This document shows positions 45,630-53,313 of a stretch of 64,000 bases of DNA, one piece after another. The stretch's first letter is position 1. The number at the start of each line of letters is the position of its first letter. A program made the translations under genes and the position numbers. This stretch comes from Georgenia satyanarayanai (GTDB lineage Bacteria > Actinomycetota > Actinomycetes > Actinomycetales > Actinomycetaceae), in NCBI RefSeq assembly GCF_009193135.1, contig NZ_VUKC01000008.1:1-64000 (forward strand). The letters run 5' to 3'. The notes under the pieces are model-generated. The model was not told the origin of the DNA. It worked only from the letters and a program-made list of their open reading frames with translations, and did no database searches.

Positions 45630-46837
45630 GCCAGGGAAGGGGTCCCAGCGGGACCATCAGGAAGAAGGAGGGGCGGGCGCTGCCGTGGTTCCCGGTCGTC
45701 CGCTACTACGACGACGCCGGGGTGCGGAAGGAACGGTGGCTGCCCGGCTGCAAGACCGAGGCGACGGCCAAGCGTGCCCTACGGGCCGCGCTCACGGCTC
45801 AGGACAACAAGACGTGGAAGCCCTCCACCGAGCGCCTGACGGTCCGCGAGTACCTGGAGGAGCGGTGGCTGCCGAGCCTGGACGGGCTGCGGGACACCAC
45901 CGTGGCGTCCTACCGGCTGCACGTCCGCGCCTACATCGTCCCCAGCCTGGGGGTGCGCCGCCTGGACCAGGTGACCGGCCAGGACCTCGGAGCGTTCTAT
46001 GCCCAGCTGCGGAAGTCGGGCGGCAAGGGCGGCAAGGCGCTCGCACCGGCCACCGTGGCGCGCGTCCACGCCACCGTCTCGCGGGCGTTCCGTGACGCCG
46101 TGGAACTGGGCATGATCGCCGTCAGCCCGGCCCGGCAGGTGCCCACCATCCAGAGGCCCAAGCAGACCCGCCCCGGTGGGTCGAAGCTGCGCTACTGGAC
46201 CGAGGTCCAGTTGCAGGCGTTCCTGGGCGGTGCCGAGGACCACCGACTGTTCCCGCTGCTGCACCTGGCGGCGCACACCGGGATGCGGCGCGGGGAACTG
46301 TGCGGGCTGCGGTGGGAGGACGTGGACCTGGAGGGCGCGACCCTAGCCGTGCGCCAGACGAGGACGAGCGCGGCGCGCGCGGACGGCGAGCCGGGAACCG
46401 TGGTCATCGTCGGTGAGCCGAAGTCCGGCAAGGGCCGAGGCATCGCCCTGGGCCAGGACACGGTGGCGGTGCTCAGGGCGTGGCGGAAGCGTCAGGCCGA
46501 GGAGCGCATGGCGTTCCCGGGGCCGTGGCCTGGCCACGGGCTGGTGTTCACGACGGAGGACGGGCAGCCGCCGCACCCCGACACTGTGTCGGGGACGTTC
46601 GACGCCATGCTGGTGACCTCCGGACTGCCGACGATCACGCTTCACGGGCTGCGGCACACGCACGCCACCATCCTGCTGAAGGCCGGGGTGCCGGTGAACG
46701 TGGTTCAGGAACGCCTGGGACACGCGTCGGCCACGGTGACGCTGAACTACTACAGCCACGTCATGCCGGATCAGCAGGCGCTGGCAGCGGCCAGTTTCGC
46801 GGCGGCGTTGGGGGGCGCAGGGGCGGTCCCACAGTGA
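45626..46837 (+). CDS. int: Tyrosine site-specific integrase
   Basis: 403-aa recombinase with an arm-binding N-terminal domain (residues 20-65), a core-binding SAM-like domain (about 70-165) and a catalytic domain with R221 (HTGMRRGE), H340-R343 (HGLRH), H366 (LGHAS) and the tyrosine in LNYYSHV (Y375 or Y376). All catalytic residues are present, so the enzyme is likely active. Its stop lies 79 nt from the att core in the tRNA gene, as expected for an integrase that uses that site. Expression would be coupled to the upstream gene and the switch. Confidence 0.93.
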   Translation: MSQGRGPSGTIRKKEGRALPWFPVVRYYDDAGVRKERWLPGCKTEATAKRALRAALTAQDNKTWKPSTERLTVREYLEERWLPSLDGLRDTTVASYRLHVRAYIVPSLGVRRLDQVTGQDLGAFYAQLRKSGGKGGKALAPATVARVHATVSRAFRDAVELGMIAVSPARQVPTIQRPKQTRPGGSKLRYWTEVQLQAFLGGAEDHRLFPLLHLAAHTGMRRGELCGLRWEDVDLEGATLAVRQTRTSAARADGEPGTVVIVGEPKSGKGRGIALGQDTVAVLRAWRKRQAEERMAFPGPWPGHGLVFTTEDGQPPHPDTVSGTFDAMLVTSGLPTITLHGLRHTHATILLKAGVPVNVVQERLGHASATVTLNYYSHVMPDQQALAAASFAAALGGAGAVPQ

Positions 46838-46858
46838 CTGGGGGACGGACTGGGGGAC
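46838..46858 (+). repeat. Paired CTGGGGGAC repeats between int and att
   Basis: CTGGGGGAC at 46838-46846 and 46850-46858, 12 bases apart, directly after the integrase stop codon; likely integrase arm sites. Confidence 0.55.
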
Positions 46859-46915
46859 AGAACGGCCTGTTCCGGCGAACAGTGAGGGTTACAACGCCCT
46901 CAACTGCGGTTATGC

Positions 46916-46960
46916 GGTGCCCCAGGTGGGGCTTGAACCCACGACCGACGGATTATGAGT
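46916..46960. repeat. Right attachment repeat
   Basis: Identical over 45 bases to 37969-38013; forms the 3' half of the intact tRNA gene on the minus strand, so integration left the tRNA functional. Confidence 0.9.
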
Positions 46961-46991
46961 CCGCTGCTCTGACCGGCTGAGCTACTGGGGC
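46918..46991 (-). tRNA. tRNA with anticodon CAT (Met, or Ile with lysidine)
   Basis: 74-nt cloverleaf on the minus strand: acceptor stem GCCCCAG/CTGGGGC with discriminator A, D-arm, anticodon arm GCGGA-CTCATAA-TCCGT and T-arm GTGGG-TTCAAGC-CCCAC. CCA is not encoded. The sequence alone does not separate elongator Met from Ile2 here. It is the integration target of the element. Confidence 0.9.
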
Positions 46992-47044
46992 GCGGGCGAC
47001 CCGGGCCGCCACGGCCCGGCAATCCTAGCGGGCAGCCGTCGGGA

Positions 47045-47050
47045 TACCGT
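47045..47050 (+). promoter_or_regulatory. -10 box of the 168-aa gene
   Basis: TACCGT ends 6 nt before the GTG at 47057; again a leaderless-type start. Confidence 0.45.
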
Positions 47051-47056
47051 GAGGGC

Positions 47057-47563
47057 GTGCCGATCTTCCGTCGCTCCGCTCGCCTGCCCGACGCCGTCGC
47101 CGCGCACCTGCCCAGGGGTGACCGGCCGCTCGCCTTCGCCGCGATGACCAACGGCTCCTTCGCCGTCGTCGCCCGTGACGCGCTGATCGTCGTCGGTGAG
47201 GACGGGCTGGGGCAGCGCACCGCGTGGCACGAGATCGAGAACGGCTCGTGGGACGGGGACACCCGCACCTTCACGATCACCTGGGCCGACCGGGAGCGCC
47301 GGGACCAGGTGCTCGTCCTCGAGTCCGACGACGTCGAGGTCCTCACCTCCGCCCTGCGGGAACGCGTCCAGGCCTCCGTCGTCCACCACGAGACGATCGA
47401 GGTGGGTGGCACCCGCGTGCGGGCGATCGTCCGCCGTCGCGAGGACGGGAGCCTGTACTCGCAGGTCACCGCCTTCGGTCCGCTGCCCCGCGGCGAGGAC
47501 GCCGACCGCGAGATCGACGCTCTCGAGCGCCGGGTCCGTGAGGCGGTCGGTCTCACCGGCTGA
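47057..47563 (+). CDS. Conserved-looking hypothetical protein (168 aa)
   Basis: A soluble beta-rich protein with alternating short strands (FAVVARDALIVV, TRTFTITWADRER, QVLVLESDD) followed by a helical C-terminus. The pattern recalls PH-like-fold proteins common in actinomycetes, but no function is known. Leaderless GTG start. It lies between two tRNA genes and is host DNA. Confidence 0.6.
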   Translation: MPIFRRSARLPDAVAAHLPRGDRPLAFAAMTNGSFAVVARDALIVVGEDGLGQRTAWHEIENGSWDGDTRTFTITWADRERRDQVLVLESDDVEVLTSALRERVQASVVHHETIEVGGTRVRAIVRRREDGSLYSQVTAFGPLPRGEDADREIDALERRVREAVGLTG

Positions 47564-47644
47564 AGTGCGGCCCACCTCACAGCCGGGGCGCCCGCCGGCG
47601 GCTCCCGGATCACGCCGTCGTCCTGTTAGAGTCGAGCCGCACGA

Positions 47645-47717
<73 letters not shown>

Positions 47718-47722
47718 CAGGC

Positions 47723-47755
47723 AAGGCCCGGAACCGCACGCGGTCCCGGGCCTTT
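47723..47755 (+). terminator. Terminator after tRNA-Asn copy 1
   Basis: Stem AAGGCCCGG-ACCG paired with CGGT-CCGGGCCTT, loop CACG, with one mismatched base and a TTTGT end. Confidence 0.8.
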
Positions 47756-47835
47756 GTGCTTCCCGCGCTCGCGGGCGGGCGCTGCGGCGCGCACCATGGC
47801 AGGGCCCAGCACCCACCCACCGGGAGGCACCCCGC

Positions 47836-48690
47836 ATGACCCAGATCCCCACCGTCACGCTCAACACCGGCACGACGATGCCCGTCCTCGGCTTCGGTGT
47901 CTTCCAGGTGCCGCCGGAGGAGACCGAGCGGGTCGTCACCGACGCGCTCGCCGCCGGCTACCGCCACCTCGACACCGCGGCCGGGTACCGCAACGAGGAG
48001 GCCGTGGGCCGCGCGGTCGCCGCCAGCGGGATCCCGCGCGAGGAGCTGTTCATCACGACCAAGCTGTGGAACCACGACGGCGGTGAGGAGGGCACCCGCC
48101 GCGCCTTCGCGACCTCCCTCGAGAAGCTCGGCCTCGACTACCTCGACCTCTACCTCATCCACCAGCCCTTCGGCGACTACTACTCCTTCTGGCGCGCGAT
48201 GTCCGAGCTGCACCGCGAGGGCACCGCCCGCGCGATCGGCGTCTCGAACTTCTTCCCCGACCGCCTCGTCGACCTCGTCCAGCACGCCGACGTTGTCCCG
48301 GCCGTCAACCAGGTCGAGACCCACCCCTTCTACCAGCGCACCACCGACCAGGAGGTCATGGCCGGGCTCGGCGTGCAGATCGAGTCGTGGGGGCCGCTCG
48401 CCGAGGGCAAGAACGACATCTTCTCCAACCCCACCCTCACCGCGATCGGCGAGGCGCACGGCAAGACCGTCGCGCAGGTGACGCTGCGTTGGCTCGTCCA
48501 GCGCGACGTCGTCGTCATCCCCAAGTCCGTGCGCCCCGAGCGCATGGCGGAGAACATCGACATCTTCGACTTCGAGCTGAGCGAGGAGGAGATGGGCCGG
48601 ATCGCCGGGCTCGAGACCGGCCGCTCCATCGCCCTGGACCACCACGACCCCAAGGTGGCCAAGAAGCTGGGCGGCGTGCGGCTCGGCTAG
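47836..48690 (+). CDS. Aldo/keto reductase (284 aa)
   Basis: NADPH-dependent (beta/alpha)8 oxidoreductase. The catalytic tetrad can be read: D in [13 protein letters not shown] in that same segment, K in ITTKLWN and H in DLYLIHQP. The [13 protein letters not shown] segment binds the 2'-phosphate of NADPH. It resembles 2,5-diketo-gluconate reductase-type enzymes; the physiological substrate is unknown. A GGGAGG site lies upstream. The gene is flanked by two nearly identical tRNA-Asn genes. Confidence 0.92.
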   Translation: MTQIPTVTLNTGTTMPVLGFGVFQVPPEETERVVTDALAAGYRHLDTAAGYRNEEAVGRAVAASGIPREELFITTKLWNHDGGEEGTRRAFATSLEKLGLDYLDLYLIHQPFGDYYSFWRAMSELHREGTARAIGVSNFFPDRLVDLVQHADVVPAVNQVETHPFYQRTTDQEVMAGLGVQIESWGPLAEGKNDIFSNPTLTAIGEAHGKTVAQVTLRWLVQRDVVVIPKSVRPERMAENIDIFDFELSEEEMGRIAGLETGRSIALDHHDPKVAKKLGGVRLG

Positions 48691-48762
48691 GCAGCGCGGG
48701 CCCCGCCGTCGTGATGACGACGGCGGGGCGGCGCCCCGTCCCTGGTAGCATCGTCCCCGCAG

Positions 48763-48834
48763 TCCCGCGTAGCTCAACGGCAGAGCATCCGACTGTTAAT
48801 CGGACGGTTGCTGGTTCGAATCCAGCCGCGGGAG
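48763..48834 (+). tRNA. tRNA-Asn (GTT), copy 2
   Basis: 72-nt cloverleaf, identical to copy 1 in the anticodon arm and acceptor but one base shorter in the D-loop; here CCA is encoded (48835-48837). TAGCAT -10 box at 48746-48751. Confidence 0.93.
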
Positions 48835-48860
48835 CCAGCCGAGCCTCCTTCGGGAGACGT

Positions 48861-49076
48861 TCAGTCAGCCGTGGACGTGGCTTGGACGAGCTGGCCGGTG
48901 TCGGCCGTGAAGTCGAGAGAGACGGTCGAGCAGTTCTCGGACAGGCCCTCGTAGACGACCGAGAATCTCTGGTCCAGCGTCTGGTCGAGCTGGCGTGCCG
49001 GAGGGCCCCAGGCCGCCTCGACCTCCGACCACGGTGCGCCCCAGCAGAGCCCGTACGGCATGGGTCCGGTGTGCAC
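48861..49076 (-). CDS. Small hypothetical protein (66-71 aa)
   Basis: GTG at 49076 or ATG at 49061; no ribosome site decides. The sequence (MPYGLCWGAPWSEVEAAWG start) looks protein-like and has a C-terminal SLDFTADTG strand, but no domain is recognised. It lies after the terminator of the xylanase gene, so it would need its own promoter. It may be a remnant. Confidence 0.35.
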   Translation of the reverse strand: MHTGPMPYGLCWGAPWSEVEAAWGPPARQLDQTLDQRFSVVYEGLSENCSTVSLDFTADTGQLVQATSTAD

Positions 49077-49078
49077 GG

Positions 49079-49114
49079 AGGGGCCCCGCCAGGCGATCGC
49101 CTGCCGGGGCCCCT
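49079..49114 (-). terminator. Terminator after the CE4-GH10 gene
   Basis: A 36-bp near-perfect palindrome (AGGGGCCCCG arm, GCGATCGC centre) 15 nt after the stop. Confidence 0.7.
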
Positions 49115-49128
49115 CCTCACCCAGCCGG

Positions 49129-52100
49129 TCAGCCGGTGGTCATCCGACGGCGGACGACGAGCCCACCACCGCCCGCCACCAGGAGCAGCGCGAGCAGCAG
49201 GACGGTGAGCTCGACACCCGTGACGGGCAGGCCGCCGCGGCCCGGACCGTCCGACCCGCCCGCCGGCGGCGTGGCCCCGTCGGTCGGCCCGTCCGTCGGG
49301 GCCGGGGAACCGGTCGGCGGCTCCGTCGGCTCCTCCGTGGGCGGCGTGGTCGGCTCCTCGGCCGCGTCCACGAGCTGGCCCACGCCCCACCGGGCCGTGC
49401 TCTGGTAGCCGAGCCCGGTCGGGTCGGCCCAGTTGCGGATCGCGGTGCGGGTCGCGACGCCGTCGAGGGTGCTCGCGTCGTTGACCTGGAAGTCCAGGCC
49501 GTGGAACGTGCCGAGGCCGCCCTCCTCGAGGAGGCTGATCGCCACCTCGACGACGTACCCGTCCTCGGTCACCGACGTTGCGCTCTCCACGCGGTTCGCC
49601 TGGAACGCCTCGTCGCCGGTGCCGAAGGACACGACGTTCTCGTAGCTGACCCGGATCTGCGTGTCGTCGTAGCGGTACGGGCCGTTCTTGTAGTTGCCCG
49701 CGTCGACGTAGATCTCCACCGAGTCCTGCGCCCACGGGTCGCTGTGCTCGGCGTTCAGCTCGTCGTCGGTCACCTCCATGAGGACGTAGAGCGTGCTGTC
49801 GTCCCACAGGGTGCGGACCTGCGCCGTCGCCGCCTCGTCCGCGCCCGTCCCCGCGGAGAGGAAGGTCTGCTTGCCGGTGGTGACGACGTTCGCCGACTCC
49901 CACACGTCGTCGACCTCCCCGTCGACGTCCGGCAGCTCCTCGGCGGGGGCCACCTCCAGGTAGGAGAGCGGCTCGACGAGCGTGAGCTGCGCGAGCGTGC
50001 CCGGGGAGCTCCAGCCGACCGTGCCGTCGTCACCGACGGTCCGGAGGTCGAAGCCGACGATGTCCCCCTCGCCCGCCCCGTCGAGCGGGACGTGGACGAC
50101 GGCGAGCCAGGCGTCGTCGAGGTCGGCGGTGACGGCGTCGACGTCGCCCGAGCCGTCACGCCCGACGGTGTAGGTATCCTCGCCGACGACGATCTCGACC
50201 GCGTCCGCATCGCCCGTGACGGCGGCGAGCACCGTGAGGTGGTCCTCCGCCCAGCGCAGCTGGAACGCCGCCAGCTCGTCGAGGGCCTCGTCCTGGACCG
50301 TGTGGAGGGGCAGCTGGGCCCACTCGACGGCGTCCCACGCGTCGTCGTCGAGGGCGACGTCCCCGGCGAAGACGAACGCCGAGCGCTGGCGCGGCGGCAG
50401 CTCCTCGCTGTCGACGGCGCCGTAGTACGCCGGCTTGGCGCGGAGGGCGCCGTCGAACAGCAGCGGCGCGCCGTTGTCGTTGCGCCAGCTGCGGGTGTCG
50501 ATGAGCCCCCACACCGTCACCGAGTACAGGTCCTCGGCGTACTCCCGGAACACGCGGAACGCGTCGCGGTAGTAGTAGCCCTGCTCGACGAGCAGCGCCT
50601 GCGTCACGGGGGTGCCGGTGGTGACGTCGAGCTCGGTGACCACCTGGACGAGCCCGGTGTCCTGGAAACGGACGATCGCGTCCTCCAGCGCCTGGACCGG
50701 CACGGCGAGGTTGACGTGGAACTGGTGGCCCACGCCGTCGATCGGCACGCCGCGGTCGACCAGCCGCTCGACGAGGTCGAAGTACCGCGTCTGCTTGCCT
50801 GACTGCTCGGTGTTGTAGTCGTTGATGAACAGCGTGACCGGGCGGTCGGTGCCCGGCGCGGCGTAGACGTCGTTGAACGCCTCGTCCGCGTACTCGAAGG
50901 CAAGGTCGATGAACTCCTCGCCGAGGACCCGGTACCACTCGCTGCGGCGCAGCCCGTCGGCAAACTCGCCGCTGTCGGAGACGACCTCGTTGACGACGTC
51001 CCAGGCGTTGAGCGGGTTGGTCTCGCTGCCGAACAGCCCGTACTGCTCACTCATCGTCTCGGCGACGGAGAAGATGTGCTCGCGCATCCGGTCCCGCAGC
51101 ACCTGCTGGTCCGCCGCGCTCGTGGTGAGTGGCGCGCCGGCCGCGTCCTGGAAGAACCAGGCCGGGGTCTGGCTGTGCCACACGAGCACGTGGCCGTACA
51201 CGTCGAGGTCCTCGGCCTGGGCGAAGTCCATGATCGCCGCGGCCTCGGGGTGCATCCGGAAGGTGCGCCCGTCGTACCAGGCCTCCGGCTTCATGTGGTT
51301 CTCGCCGGTCACCTGGTCGAAGTGGCGGGTGGTGAGCGCCGCGGAGTCGCCGAGGGTCTCGCGGCGGTCGATGGCCACGCCCACGGGGAAGGGCACCGTG
51401 TCCCTGAGCGGGGTGAGGTCCTCGATCCCGGTGCTGTCCTGGGAGCGGATCGTCACGTCGTCGACGAGGAAGTCGCCGTCGCTGCCGGTGTTGTAGCTCG
51501 TCTCGAAGTAGAGCCGGGCGCTGTCGGCGGCCGGCATGGTGAACGTGGCCGTCACCTGCGTCCACTCCGCGGCCGTGACGCCGGGGACCTGGGCGACGGT
51601 GTCGAAGGCGTCGGCCCCGGCGGTGGTGCGCTGCATGCTCAGCCAGATGTCGTCGGGGGCCTCACCGGCGGCCATCTTCACCCACGCGGTGACCTCGTAC
51701 GTCACGCCGGTCTCGACCCGCCCCGTGAGGTCGAGGCCGATGCCGTCGCCCTGGGAGGTACGGTCAGAGACGAGCGCCGCCTGTGCGCCGCCGTGCGCCT
51801 CCGCGGTCGTGACGGACACCGTCGGGTCCCCGTCCGCGTCACCGCGCGGGGTCCAGCCCTGCAGGCCGTCCTCGAAGTCGAAGGTGAGGTCGAGCGGGGC
51901 GACGGGGTCGAGCAGCCCGCCGCTGGGCAGCGTGAACGTGAAGCCCTCGGCCAGCCTCTCGGTGACGACGGTGCGGACCGCGGCGACCGAGCTCGCCCGG
52001 TTCCCTCCGCCGTCGTGGACGAGGACGACGGCGCCAGGGGTGACGGCGGCGCGCAGGTTCGCGGTCAGCGTCGCCTCGGACAGGTCGTTGCCGTCCCAGT

Positions 52101-53136
52101 CGAAGATGAGGTTGCCCAGACCGAGCGGCTGCATCCCGAGGGCGACGGCGACCTCGGGCGTGACGCCCCAGCTGCCGTTCGGCGCCCGGAAGTAGGGGAC
52201 CGGGTGGTCCGGGTCGTCCAGCGCCTCCCGGATGATGGCGAGGTTCTCCTTGAGGTCCGCCTCGACCTGCTCGTGGGACCACGCACCCATGTCGGCGTAG
52301 CTCGTCGTGTGGTTGCACAGGGTGTGCCCCTCGGCGACCATCCGGCGCAGGAGGTCCGCGCCGCCCTCGGCCTGGATGTTCTGGCCGATGACGCAGAACG
52401 TCGCGGTGAGGTCGTTCTCCGCGAGGAAGTCGAGGAGGTCCGTGGTCTCGCCCGGGTTCGGGCCGTCGTCGAAGGTCAGCGCGGCCACGTCACCGGTGCC
52501 ACGCGCCGTCGTCACCTGCGCCTCGACCGGGTTCGTCGCCCCGCCCGGGACGAAGTCCGGGTCCGGTGCCGGCTCCCACTCCCCGCCGTCGTCGGGTGCG
52601 ACCGTGATGAGGAGGTCGTCGACGAGGTAGGTGTAGGGGCCCTCGGGCAGGTCGGCGGTGCCGATGTAGACCTGACCGTCCGCGGGCGCCGTGAGGGTGC
52701 CGGTCACGGTGGTCCACGCGTCGGCGGTCATCGTCGTGTTGCCGATCCACGTGTATCCCGGCTTCATGACGAAGCGCACGCCGGCCGACCCGGGCGTGCC
52801 CTCCGCGAGCCGGGCGCGCATGGAGAAGGTGTACTCCGTACCCTCCTCGAGCAGCCCGGCGGGCGTCTGGATGCCGATGTAGTCGGCGCTCCGGCCCGCG
52901 ACCTGCAGGGCCTTGCCGCCGTCGCGGTCGTCGACGACGGACAGGGTGGGCTCACCGCTGGGCGTCCACGGCTCCCACGAGTCGTCCTCGAAATCGGTGC
53001 TCACGACGACGACGGGGTCGCCCGCCGCCGCGGGGGAGGGCTGGCTCGGCGCTGCCGAGGCGGCGACCCCTCCGGTCATCGTGAGGGCCAGCAGGCCGGC
53101 CCCCAGGGGTCGCCAACGTGGTCGGTTCCGCGTCAT
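49129..53136 (-). CDS. Multidomain cell-wall-anchored deacetylase-xylanase (CE4-GH10, 1335 aa)
   Basis: Signal peptide (residues 1-39); carbohydrate-binding module (45-180); NodB/CE4 deacetylase (215-405) with TFDDGP D223/D224, HTLCNH H271/H276, FRAP R317 and H374; second CBM-like module (415-565); GH10 xylanase (575-910) with acid/base E717 (NAWDVVNEVV) and nucleophile E835 (VVTELDV); C-terminal CBM9-like sugar-binding domain (about 1055-1260); Pro/Thr linker; LPVTG (1303-1307), membrane helix and RRR. It should remove acetyl groups and cut the xylan backbone while anchored to the wall by a sortase. The ATG at 53136 has AAGGAG upstream. Confidence 0.93.
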   Translation of the reverse strand: MTRNRPRWRPLGAGLLALTMTGGVAASAAPSQPSPAAAGDPVVVVSTDFEDDSWEPWTPSGEPTLSVVDDRDGGKALQVAGRSADYIGIQTPAGLLEEGTEYTFSMRARLAEGTPGSAGVRFVMKPGYTWIGNTTMTADAWTTVTGTLTAPADGQVYIGTADLPEGPYTYLVDDLLITVAPDDGGEWEPAPDPDFVPGGATNPVEAQVTTARGTGDVAALTFDDGPNPGETTDLLDFLAENDLTATFCVIGQNIQAEGGADLLRRMVAEGHTLCNHTTSYADMGAWSHEQVEADLKENLAIIREALDDPDHPVPYFRAPNGSWGVTPEVAVALGMQPLGLGNLIFDWDGNDLSEATLTANLRAAVTPGAVVLVHDGGGNRASSVAAVRTVVTERLAEGFTFTLPSGGLLDPVAPLDLTFDFEDGLQGWTPRGDADGDPTVSVTTAEAHGGAQAALVSDRTSQGDGIGLDLTGRVETGVTYEVTAWVKMAAGEAPDDIWLSMQRTTAGADAFDTVAQVPGVTAAEWTQVTATFTMPAADSARLYFETSYNTGSDGDFLVDDVTIRSQDSTGIEDLTPLRDTVPFPVGVAIDRRETLGDSAALTTRHFDQVTGENHMKPEAWYDGRTFRMHPEAAAIMDFAQAEDLDVYGHVLVWHSQTPAWFFQDAAGAPLTTSAADQQVLRDRMREHIFSVAETMSEQYGLFGSETNPLNAWDVVNEVVSDSGEFADGLRRSEWYRVLGEEFIDLAFEYADEAFNDVYAAPGTDRPVTLFINDYNTEQSGKQTRYFDLVERLVDRGVPIDGVGHQFHVNLAVPVQALEDAIVRFQDTGLVQVVTELDVTTGTPVTQALLVEQGYYYRDAFRVFREYAEDLYSVTVWGLIDTRSWRNDNGAPLLFDGALRAKPAYYGAVDSEELPPRQRSAFVFAGDVALDDDAWDAVEWAQLPLHTVQDEALDELAAFQLRWAEDHLTVLAAVTGDADAVEIVVGEDTYTVGRDGSGDVDAVTADLDDAWLAVVHVPLDGAGEGDIVGFDLRTVGDDGTVGWSSPGTLAQLTLVEPLSYLEVAPAEELPDVDGEVDDVWESANVVTTGKQTFLSAGTGADEAATAQVRTLWDDSTLYVLMEVTDDELNAEHSDPWAQDSVEIYVDAGNYKNGPYRYDDTQIRVSYENVVSFGTGDEAFQANRVESATSVTEDGYVVEVAISLLEEGGLGTFHGLDFQVNDASTLDGVATRTAIRNWADPTGLGYQSTARWGVGQLVDAAEEPTTPPTEEPTEPPTGSPAPTDGPTDGATPPAGGSDGPGRGGLPVTGVELTVLLLALLLVAGGGGLVVRRRMTTG

Positions 53137-53196
53137 CTCTGCTCCTTCGCAGATGGTCGAGGTGGTGCCGAGGAGCACGCTAGCCGAGTTCGAAAA

Positions 53197-53210
53197 CGTT
53201 GTCGATAACG
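53197..53210 (-). promoter_or_regulatory. LacI-type operator before the CE4-GH10 gene
   Basis: CGTTGTCGATAACG is symmetric at 12 of 14 positions with a central CG, as in LacI/GalR operators. It is 60 nt upstream of the ATG, next to a TAGCGT -10 box on the minus strand (53177-53182). Confidence 0.55.
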
Positions 53211-53241
53211 GTGTCGAGGGGCGAGGGCGGCCCGCAGCACA

Positions 53242-53280
53242 CAGGACGCCCGGCCGGAGCAGCTCCGGCCGGGCGTCCTG
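53242..53280 (-). terminator. Terminator after the GH43-like gene
   Basis: A perfect 18-bp stem (53242-53259 with 53263-53280) 34 nt after the stop of the gene. Confidence 0.8.
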
Positions 53281-53313
53281 CGTTCGTCGGCGCCCTCGGG
53301 GGAGCGCCCGGTC

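Larger units (their letters stand above)
37969..46960. mobile_element. Integrated satellite-like element (about 9 kb) in a tRNA(CAT) gene
   Basis: Bounded by a 45-bp direct repeat; the right copy is part of the intact tRNA gene and lies beside the integrase gene. Contents from right to left: tyrosine integrase, small unknown, divergent XRE-type repressor, AlpA-like protein, 119-aa unknown, RepA-like ATPase, 89-aa unknown, small-terminase-like protein, large terminase, a coiled-coil protein, a 239-aa unknown with its own promoter. There are no capsid, portal, tail or lysis genes, so it cannot form virions alone. Base composition is lower in GC than the flanks, most clearly around 38640-39325. 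It is best described as a phage-satellite-like element or a strongly reduced prophage. Confidence 0.85.

Noticed and set aside
49129-50802. Plus-strand open frame of 580 codons inside the xylanase gene
   Set aside because: Antisense shadow; the minus-strand gene shows complete domain motifs.
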